A DNA stretch of 13,201 bases, from contig CAZJWM010000057.1 in the NCBI GenBank assembly GCA_964549975.1, positions 1 through 13,201 on the forward strand, written 5' to 3'. The DNA comes from UBA3263 sp964549975. GTDB taxonomy: Bacteria > Bacteroidota > Bacteroidia > Bacteroidales > Muribaculaceae. The notes under the pieces are model-generated. The model did no database searches, was not told the DNA's origin, and worked only from the letters and a program-made list of their open reading frames with translations. The position numbers and the translations under genes were made by a program. Positions 7,598 through 13,201 of the stretch are shown piece by piece; the stretch's first letter is position 1, and each line of letters opens with the position of its first letter.

Positions 7598-7641
7598 TGC
7601 GCATTAAAACGTTTTTATAACCCCCTTTTTTAGATTCACGC

Positions 7642-9027
7642 GTGAATATCTTCAAAACCCTTATAGGCGGTGCTGCCTGCGTGGCAGTGGCCGCATCGCT
7701 CACCCCCGGACAAGCCGTGGCCGACAACGTGGCCGAAGAGGTGGTGTGGATGGTGGGCGACCGCCCCATCTGGAAGTCGGAGGTCGAGGAGGCCTACACC
7801 CAGATGCTCGAAGAGAATTTCCCCATCCAAGGCGACCCCTATTGCTTTGTGCCCGAACAACTTGCCATTCAGCGCCTCTATCTCCATCAGGCCGACGTGG
7901 ACACCCTCGAAGCCACCCCCTCGCTGATTCAGGCCGACGTGGAGTCGCAAATCACCGACTGGACTCTGCAAGCCGGCTCCAAGGAGAAACTCGAAGAGAT
8001 GATTCATAAGACCATCCCCGAAATCCGCACATGGCTCACGGAGATGCGCACCAACAGCTCCCGCGTGGAGATGGTGCAGCGCAAGCTCACCGAAAACGTG
8101 AAGTCCACGCCCGCCGCCGTGCGCCGCTACTACAACAACTTGGCGCCCGACTCGATGCCTTTCGTGCCGATGCAGGTGGAGGTGCAGATTCTCACGCTCA
8201 ACCCCACTATCCCCGCCTCTGAAATCGACGACATCAAAGACCGTCTGCGCTCCTATGCCGAACGCGTCAACTCCGGCGAAACCACCTTCAACACTCTGGC
8301 CGTGCTCTACAGCGAAGACGCCTCCACCGCCACCAACGGCGGCGAACTCGGTTTCCGCTCGCGCTCCAACCTGCAGGCCCTGATGCCCGAATATGCCGAC
8401 GTGGCTTTCAACCTGTCGGAGCCCGGCAAGGTGTCGCGCGTGTTCAAGACCGACAACGGCTACCACATTGTGCAACTGATTGAACGCCGCGGCGACCGCA
8501 TCAACACTCGCCACATCATGCTCCGTCCTCACGTGAGCGATGAGGCCCTCAACTCCGCTCGCGAACGCCTCGACTCCATCCGCGCCGATATGCTCAACAA
8601 TCTCTTCACCTTCGAAGAGGCCACAGCCCTGATTTCGCAAGACAAAGACACGCGCAACAACCGCGGCGTGATGGTCAACTCCAACACCAGCTCCACGCTC
8701 TTTGAGATGGGCGACCTGCCGCAGGAAGTGGCCAAACAGGTGGCCCTGATGCTCCCCGGCCAGATTTCGCAGGCCTTCACCATGGTTGACTCCAAGACCA
8801 ACCAAGAGATTGTGGCCATAGTGAAACTCACCGCACGCCACGAAGCCCACCGCGCCAACGTGACCGACGACTACGAGGTGATTCAAAACATGTATGAAAA
8901 CGCTGAGCGTCAACGCATTCTCAACGAATGGATTGACAAAAAGATTGCCGAAACCTACATCCGCATCGAACCCGCTTGGCGCAACTGCAGCTCCTTCCGC
9001 CACAACTGGCTGAAAGAGTCGAAATAA
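7642..9027 (+). CDS. SurA-like periplasmic peptidylprolyl isomerase / outer-membrane protein chaperone
   Basis: This is a parvulin-type chaperone of the SurA family, expected to escort outer-membrane proteins through the periplasm. The 461-residue product has a signal peptide (MNIFKTL, then a small-residue hydrophobic core, likely cut near 27-29). A SurA-like N-terminal helical region spans about 30-165. A recognisable parvulin domain at about 177-283 has GGELGF (233-238), an ALMPEYADVAFNL segment and FKTDNGYHIVQL (268-279). A second parvulin-like unit at about 287-396 starts NTRHIML but lacks the glycine-rich and GYHI signatures, so it is probably non-catalytic. The GTG at 7642 is the best start: an in-frame stop lies at 7618-7620, no ATG intervenes, and the signal peptide begins here. 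The ostA-like gene follows after 28 nt, matching a joint role in envelope assembly. Confidence 0.88.
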   Translation: MNIFKTLIGGAACVAVAASLTPGQAVADNVAEEVVWMVGDRPIWKSEVEEAYTQMLEENFPIQGDPYCFVPEQLAIQRLYLHQADVDTLEATPSLIQADVESQITDWTLQAGSKEKLEEMIHKTIPEIRTWLTEMRTNSSRVEMVQRKLTENVKSTPAAVRRYYNNLAPDSMPFVPMQVEVQILTLNPTIPASEIDDIKDRLRSYAERVNSGETTFNTLAVLYSEDASTATNGGELGFRSRSNLQALMPEYADVAFNLSEPGKVSRVFKTDNGYHIVQLIERRGDRINTRHIMLRPHVSDEALNSARERLDSIRADMLNNLFTFEEATALISQDKDTRNNRGVMVNSNTSSTLFEMGDLPQEVAKQVALMLPGQISQAFTMVDSKTNQEIVAIVKLTARHEAHRANVTDDYEVIQNMYENAERQRILNEWIDKKIAETYIRIEPAWRNCSSFRHNWLKESK

Positions 9028-9055
9028 CCCCGACCCGGCTCAAGGTCGCACGACG

Positions 9056-10774
9056 ATGATTTGGCAACGCATCAAGCGATGGATGCCCGCACTGATGATG
9101 GCGGGCGGCATTTTTGTGGCTGCCGTGGCGCAGCCGCCACGCTTGGCGCAGCCCGCCAAATCGGCCAAGACCGTCAAGACCGTCAAGAAGCCGAAGTCGC
9201 CGCTGCTCCAACCCGACACCACCCCCATCCGCCCCACCATACCCACAGCCAACCGCAACCAACCCGGGCGCCTCTTTCTCGAGGGCGCCGACTCGCTGAT
9301 TGCCAATGAGATGTTGCCCAACGCGCAGGTGTTGGTGGGCAACGTGAAGTTTCGCCGCGGCGCCATGTATATGTATTGCGACAGCGCCATCTTCTACTCC
9401 TCGCCCACGCAACAGACCGACTCGATGGAGGCCTACGGCAACGTGCGCATGCAGCAAGGCGACACCCTCTTCCTCTACGGCGACGAAATGGAATATAGCG
9501 GCTTCATGGAGCTGGCCACCATCTACGCCGAAGGCAACAACATGGTGCGCCTAATCAACCGCGACGTGAAACTCACCACGCAGGTGCTCCACTACGACGT
9601 GGGCATCGGCCTGGGCTACTACGACGTGGGCGGCACGCTGACCGACCCCAACAACACCCTCCGCTCGCTCGAAGGCGAATATATCCCCTCGACCAAAGAG
9701 GCCAACTTCTACACCAACGTGAAGCTCGACGGCCGCACCAACAAGGGCGACACGGTGTTGCTCTTCACCGACACCCTGACCTACAACACCCAATCGCGCA
9801 CGGCCTACATTGTCTGCCCCTCGAAAATCATCTCCCGCGACGGCGTGATTCTCTCTTCCAACGGCGACTACAACACCGCCACCAACGTGGGCTGGCTCTA
9901 CGACCGCTCGCTGGTGTTGACCAAACGCGGCAACACTCTCACGGGCGACACGCTCTATTGCGACCGCACAAACGGCATCGGCGAAGCCTTCGGCTCGATG
10001 GTGTTGACCGACTCCACCCGCCAAGTGACCCTGGAGGGCGACTACGGCTACTACTCCGAATCGAACGACAGCTCCTACTGCACGGGCCGCGCCCGCGCCA
10101 TGGAATATTCCCACCCCGACACGCTCTATCTCCACGGCCGAGTGATTCGCTCATGGTCGCTGCCCGACTCCACCCACATGATGGTGGCCGCCCCAAGAGT
10201 GCGCTTCTATCGCGCCGACGTGCAGGGCATCTGCGACAGCATGACCATGGTGGAAGCCGACTCCACGCTGAGGATGGACATCCACCCGGTGGTGTGGACC
10301 GACCAACGCCAAGTGTTCGGCAACGAAATACGCATATTTTTCAACGACTCCACAGTAGACCGTATGCACCTGCCCGACTTCGGCTTTGCCGCCGAACATC
10401 TCGACGAAGACCTCTACAATCAGCTGAGCGGCCGCGAAATGATGGCCTATATGCTCGACGGCCACCTGCGCCAACTCGACGTGAACGGCTCGGTGCAGAT
10501 GGTGATTTTCCCCCAAGAAAACGACTCCACATTCAATAAAGTGGCCAACCTGGAGAGCTCCTACCTCAAAGCCACGTTTGCCAACGACGAAATAGACCGC
10601 GCCAAGCTCTGGAGCGAAACCTCCGGCACGGTGACGCCGCTCTATCTGGCCAAAAAGTCGCTCTACACGTTGCCCAAATTCAAATGGTATGAGTCGCTGC
10701 GCCCCACCTCTCCCGAATCAATCTTCATCATCTCCGACGAAATGGACCAACTGATGCGTTCCGCCGGCGACTAA
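9056..10774 (+). CDS. OstA/LptA-like organic solvent tolerance protein
   Basis: This 572-residue exported protein is of the OstA/LptA-like type found in Bacteroidota, probably involved in lipopolysaccharide transport to the outer membrane. It has a signal peptide (basic MIWQRIKRW, hydrophobic core to about residue 25), then a Lys/Pro-rich linker (about 33-60). A long repetitive beta-rich region follows with recurring patterns such as LIANEMLPNAQVLVGNVKFRRG, GDTLFLYGDEMEY, GDTVLLFTDTLTYNTQSR and GDTLYCDRTNGIGEAFG. These GDTL-Y-D repeats are characteristic of the beta-jellyroll OstA fold. I see no LptD-like beta-barrel part, so it resembles a large LptA/OstA N-domain protein rather than LptD. 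The ATG at 9056 gives the signal peptide and lies 28 nt after the SurA-like stop. Exact role in the Lpt bridge is inference. Confidence 0.85.
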   Translation: MIWQRIKRWMPALMMAGGIFVAAVAQPPRLAQPAKSAKTVKTVKKPKSPLLQPDTTPIRPTIPTANRNQPGRLFLEGADSLIANEMLPNAQVLVGNVKFRRGAMYMYCDSAIFYSSPTQQTDSMEAYGNVRMQQGDTLFLYGDEMEYSGFMELATIYAEGNNMVRLINRDVKLTTQVLHYDVGIGLGYYDVGGTLTDPNNTLRSLEGEYIPSTKEANFYTNVKLDGRTNKGDTVLLFTDTLTYNTQSRTAYIVCPSKIISRDGVILSSNGDYNTATNVGWLYDRSLVLTKRGNTLTGDTLYCDRTNGIGEAFGSMVLTDSTRQVTLEGDYGYYSESNDSSYCTGRARAMEYSHPDTLYLHGRVIRSWSLPDSTHMMVAAPRVRFYRADVQGICDSMTMVEADSTLRMDIHPVVWTDQRQVFGNEIRIFFNDSTVDRMHLPDFGFAAEHLDEDLYNQLSGREMMAYMLDGHLRQLDVNGSVQMVIFPQENDSTFNKVANLESSYLKATFANDEIDRAKLWSETSGTVTPLYLAKKSLYTLPKFKWYESLRPTSPESIFIISDEMDQLMRSAGD

Positions 10775-10783
10775 CAAAACAAA

Positions 10784-10805
10784 AAGGCAGCCTCGCGGCC
10801 ACCTT
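10784..10805. terminator. Weak hairpin after the ostA-like gene, possible terminator
   Basis: An imperfect stem pairs AAGG-GCC with GGC-CCTT around a TCGC loop, with a two-base internal mismatch. It starts 10 nt after the ostA-like stop. The plus-strand side is not followed by a T-run; a T-rich tail exists only when read on the minus strand, where no gene needs it. It could still slow or stop read-through, but support is weak. Confidence 0.25.
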
Positions 10806-10887
10806 GATGCTTCAAATACACAATTATCTATAAACAACTATTTTATCGTATCGGCAAAGTTAGCTCATTAAATTCGCTAAATCGAAT

Positions 10888-10895
10888 TAAATTTG
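10888..10895 (+). promoter_or_regulatory. Candidate -7 promoter element for the mscS-rnz-tadA unit
   Basis: TAAATTTG matches the Bacteroidota -7 consensus TAnnTTTG and lies in the AT-rich 162-nt gap before the channel gene. A start near 10902 would leave a leader of about 35 nt. No clear TTTG stands at the -33 distance, so the site is incomplete and tentative. The rest of the gap shows no other structure besides the weak hairpin near its left end. Confidence 0.4.
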
Positions 10896-10936
10896 TTAAT
10901 AATAGCTAAAGTGAAATTTTATTCTCATAAACATAT

Positions 10937-11812
10937 ATGTTCACATCCGAAGCGACTGCTCAGTCCGGCGCGAAAGCCGCATCTGCTCTTCCTTCTCTCC
11001 ACGAATTGTTATCCTCTTTCACCGACAAAGCCATTTCATTCGGCTGCAAGCTGGTGGTGGCCGTGGCCGTGTTCTACATAGGCCGCTTTTTCATCAACCG
11101 ACTCTACGCCCTGGTGGGCAAACTTCTGGCTAAGCGCAACGCCGACCCGTCGCTCACCACGTTTCTGCTGTCGCTGATCAACATTTCGCTCTACTTTCTG
11201 CTGATGATTGTGGTGGTGGGCATCCTGGGGCTGGAAACCAGCTCATTCATCGCCCTGTTTGCATCGGCCGGCGTGGCCGTGGGCATGGCCATGAGCGGCA
11301 CGCTGCAAAACTTTGCCGGCGGTGTGTTGATTCTGCTGCTCAAGCCCTACAAAATCGGTGAATTCATCGAGGCACAAGGCTTCACCGGCACAGTCAAGGA
11401 GATTCAAATCTTCTCCACCATCCTCACCACGCCCGACAACAAACAAATCATCATACCCAACGGCCCGCTATCCACCGGCACAATCAACAACTATTCGCGC
11501 GAAGGTTTCCGCCGCGTGGATTGGACGGTGAGCATCTCCTACGACAACGACTTCGACCAAGCCCAAGAGGCGATTCTCAACATTCTGCGCGCCGAAAAAC
11601 TCATCATCCACAACGACGCCGACATGGCCCCCACAGCCCGTCTGGGCGAGATGGCCGACAGCTCGGTGAACATCACCGTGCGCGCCTGGGTAGCCAGCGA
11701 AAACTATTGGACAGTGTTCTACAACGTGAACGAAGCACTCTTCCGCACCCTTCCCTCGCGCGGCGTCAACTTCCCCTATCCGCAACTCGACGTGCACATG
11801 CACAACGCATAA
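10937..11812 (+). CDS. mscS: Small-conductance mechanosensitive channel, MscS family
   Basis: MscS channels are homoheptamers in the inner membrane that open under membrane tension and release solutes after osmotic downshock. The 291-residue protein is close in length to E. coli MscS (286). It has three membrane segments at about 33-53, 75-98 and 103-138. TM3 carries the pore-lining small-residue pattern (GVAVGMAMSGTLQNFAGGVLILL, split by the Gln-Asn kink) and runs into KPYKIGEFIE. The beta domain includes a GFTGTVKEIQIFSTILTTPDN segment and IIIPNGPLSTGTINNYS (171-187). A C-terminal alpha/beta domain follows. The N-terminus is not a clear signal peptide. The ATG at 10937 has an A/T-rich upstream sequence and no Shine-Dalgarno. 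rnz starts 11 nt after its stop, suggesting co-transcription. Confidence 0.95.
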   Translation: MFTSEATAQSGAKAASALPSLHELLSSFTDKAISFGCKLVVAVAVFYIGRFFINRLYALVGKLLAKRNADPSLTTFLLSLINISLYFLLMIVVVGILGLETSSFIALFASAGVAVGMAMSGTLQNFAGGVLILLLKPYKIGEFIEAQGFTGTVKEIQIFSTILTTPDNKQIIIPNGPLSTGTINNYSREGFRRVDWTVSISYDNDFDQAQEAILNILRAEKLIIHNDADMAPTARLGEMADSSVNITVRAWVASENYWTVFYNVNEALFRTLPSRGVNFPYPQLDVHMHNA

Positions 11813-11823
11813 TCCCCGCATAT

Positions 11824-12744
11824 ATGGACTTCTCTCTCAACATCCTCGGCTGCGGCTCGGCTGTGCCCACCGCCCGCCATCTGCCTTCGGCCCAAGTGGT
11901 GAACCATCGCAGCCGCCTGTTTATGGTGGACTGCGGCGAGGGCGCCCAGCTGCAGCTGCGCCGCATGAAGCTGAAAATGCAGCGCATCAACCACATATTC
12001 CTCTCCCACCTCCATGGCGACCACTTTCTGGGACTCCCCGGACTGCTCTCCACCATGGCTCTCCACGAAAAAGGCTCGGCCGTGACAATCCACACCTTCC
12101 GCGAAGGCGCCGAGCTGCTCCAGAGGATGATGCGCTTTCTCTGCGGCGACACCCCCTTCGACGTGAAATACGACATACTCACCCCCGGCCAAACCGGCAC
12201 ACTCTACGAAGACGACGCCCTGACGGTGGAGACCTTTCAGCTCTACCACCGCGTGCCTGCCCAGGGATACCTGTTTCGCGAACGGCCGAAGATGCGCCAC
12301 GTCAGAGGCGACATGCTGGCATTCCACCAGGTGCCACACTATCGCGTGGCCGAAATCCGCGCCGGCGCCGACTTTGTCAAGCCCGACGGACAGGTGATTG
12401 CCAACTCGCTGCTGACCACCGACGCCGACCCCGCCGGAAGCTACGCCTACTGCAGCGACACAATGTTTGACCCCCGAGTGGCCCGCGCCGTGGAGGGCGT
12501 CGACACCATCTACCACGAAGCCACCTATGCCGACTCCGAAGCCCATCTGGCCCGTCCGCGCGGCCACAGCACCGCCCGCCAAGCCGCACAAATAGCCACA
12601 ATGGCCGGCGCCCGTCGGCTCATCCTTGGCCACTACTCCAAACGCTATCTCACCACCGACCAACTCTGCAGCGAAGCCGCCCAAGAGTTTGCCGGCGAAA
12701 TCATCGCCTCCACCGAAGGCCAAATCATCGACCTCAACAGATGA
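11824..12744 (+). CDS. rnz: Ribonuclease Z (tRNA 3'-end endonuclease)
   Basis: RNase Z is a zinc-dependent metallo-beta-lactamase-fold endonuclease that trims the 3' trailer of precursor tRNAs. The 306-residue product has LGCGSAVPT (8-16), FMVDCGEGAQLQ (33-44) and the metal-binding HLHGDH (H62, H64, D66, H67). Further ligands are H142 in YHRV, D212 in YCSDT and H270 in LILGHYSKRY (266-275). It also has HEATYAD (231-237) and H248 in HST. This is the normal short bacterial form. The reading frame extends upstream to 11521 inside mscS, but family motifs begin only at the ATG at 11824, which sits 11 nt after the mscS stop, so that start is chosen. The stop overlaps the tadA start as ATGA (12741-12744). 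Confidence 0.96.
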   Translation: MDFSLNILGCGSAVPTARHLPSAQVVNHRSRLFMVDCGEGAQLQLRRMKLKMQRINHIFLSHLHGDHFLGLPGLLSTMALHEKGSAVTIHTFREGAELLQRMMRFLCGDTPFDVKYDILTPGQTGTLYEDDALTVETFQLYHRVPAQGYLFRERPKMRHVRGDMLAFHQVPHYRVAEIRAGADFVKPDGQVIANSLLTTDADPAGSYAYCSDTMFDPRVARAVEGVDTIYHEATYADSEAHLARPRGHSTARQAAQIATMAGARRLILGHYSKRYLTTDQLCSEAAQEFAGEIIASTEGQIIDLNR

Positions 12745-13201
12745 AACCCCTCGACATTGACCCGCAAACCGACCTGCGCATGATGCAAGCCGCCCTGCGC
12801 GAAGCTCATCTGGCCCTGCAAGCCGACGAAGTGCCCATCGGCGCCGTGGTGGCCCTCGACGGCCGCATCGTGGGCCGCGGCCACAACCTCACCGAAACGC
12901 TGCGCGACGTCACCGCCCACGCCGAAATGCAGGCCATCACCGCCGCCGCCCAAACCCTCGGCGGCAAATATCTGCAACGCTGCACGCTCTACGTCACGGT
13001 GGAGCCCTGCCTGATGTGTGCCGGAGCCATTGGCTGGAGCCAGATGGCCCGAGTGGTCTACGGCGCCGCCGATCCGCGCCGCGGCTACACCACCCTGACG
13101 CGACCCGACCGTCCGGCCCTGCACCCCTCCACCCGTGTGGAAGGCGGACTCATGGCCGACGAATGTGTGGCCCTGATGCGCTCCTTTTTCGCCTCGAAGC
13201 G
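12741..13201 (+). CDS. tadA: tRNA-specific adenosine deaminase TadA (stop beyond window edge)
   Basis: TadA deaminates adenosine 34 of tRNA-Arg(ACG) to inosine for wobble decoding. Translating from the ATG at 12741 gives 153 full codons with no stop before the edge. It shows the zinc deaminase core: EVPIGAVV (30-37), HAE with catalytic E62 (H60-A-E62), and PCLMC (P89, C90, C93) in VTVEPCLMCAGA. The C-terminal part GAADPRRG is also typical. TadA is usually about 145-165 residues, so only a few residues should be missing. Overlap by ATGA with rnz indicates coupled expression and a shared tRNA-processing theme. A guanine or cytidine deaminase of the same fold is less likely given the VEPCLMCAGA and GAADPRRG sequences. 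Confidence 0.93.
   Translation, partial: MKPLDIDPQTDLRMMQAALREAHLALQADEVPIGAVVALDGRIVGRGHNLTETLRDVTAHAEMQAITAAAQTLGGKYLQRCTLYVTVEPCLMCAGAIGWSQMARVVYGAADPRRGYTTLTRPDRPALHPSTRVEGGLMADECVALMRSFFASK

Larger units (their letters stand above)
7199..7641. other. Divergent intergenic control region between the dcw operon and the surA-like operon
   Basis: This 443-nt gap separates two operons transcribed away from each other and is much more AT-rich than the flanking genes. From left to right it holds a minus-strand promoter candidate (7222-7255), an 18-bp palindrome (7264-7281), a plain C-rich stretch, a 9-bp tandem repeat array (7381-7477), a purine/pyrimidine-skewed stretch without clear structure (7478-7520), a CAATTTT repeat (7524-7549) and a plus-strand promoter candidate (7566-7597). 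No reading frame here has the codon pattern of the neighbouring genes. No RNA gene fold was recognised. Confidence 0.8.

Noticed and set aside
7530..7769. A 79-residue minus-strand frame crossing the intergenic region into the surA-like gene
   Set aside because: It overlaps the start and signal peptide region of the surA-like gene and both the promoter and the CAATTTT repeat; its composition is low-complexity and unlike a real protein.
10856..10863. TAACTTTG on the minus strand, matching the -7 promoter pattern in the gap before mscS
   Set aside because: There is no -33 TTTG at proper distance and no minus-strand gene downstream for it to serve.
11521..11823. In-frame upstream extension of rnz inside mscS
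   Set aside because: The extension has no family similarity and overlaps a well-supported channel gene; RNase Z motifs begin right after the ATG at 11824.

Overview
The window looks like a chromosomal segment of a Bacteroidota, most likely order Bacteroidales. It has two promoter-like sites matching the Bacteroidota -33 TTTG / -7 TAnnTTTG pattern. No clear Shine-Dalgarno sequence precedes the starts I checked. It also carries a short Bacteroidota-type FtsL, a long MraY with an extra soluble insert, and a SurA-like gene next to an OstA-like gene. Coding DNA is GC-rich and the few intergenic stretches are clearly AT-rich. I cannot place it to family with confidence; Muribaculaceae or a relative is a guess.

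Left arm (1-7198, minus strand) is the front part of a division and cell wall (dcw) operon. In transcription order it holds rsmH, ftsL-like, ftsI, murE, mraY and murD, the last cut by the window edge. The genes are tightly packed: ATGA overlap rsmH/ftsL, TAATG overlap murE/mraY, and gaps of 21-37 nt elsewhere. Together they supply 16S rRNA methylation, a divisome membrane subunit, the septal transpeptidase, and three cytoplasmic steps of peptidoglycan precursor synthesis (MurD, MurE, MraY). The DNPR motif in MurE points to meso-diaminopimelate in the stem peptide. mraZ, often first in this cluster, is not upstream of rsmH.

Centre (7199-7641) is a 443-nt divergent intergenic region. It holds one candidate promoter for each direction, an 18-bp perfect palindrome beside the rsmH promoter, a 9-bp tandem repeat array (consensus TTAGGGACT, about nine units) and a 7-bp CAATTTT tandem repeat.

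Right arm (7642-13201, plus strand) starts with two outer-membrane biogenesis genes: a SurA-like periplasmic parvulin chaperone and an OstA/LptA-like protein. After a 162-nt AT-rich gap come an MscS-type mechanosensitive channel, ribonuclease Z (rnz) and the tRNA adenosine deaminase tadA. rnz and tadA overlap by ATGA, and tadA runs off the right edge almost complete. The last three probably form one transcription unit combining osmotic safety with tRNA maturation.

I found no RNA gene, insertion sequence, CRISPR array, defence island or sign of recent transfer. Apart from the repeat-bearing divergent control region, this is core-genome content, and I see no convincing novel system.
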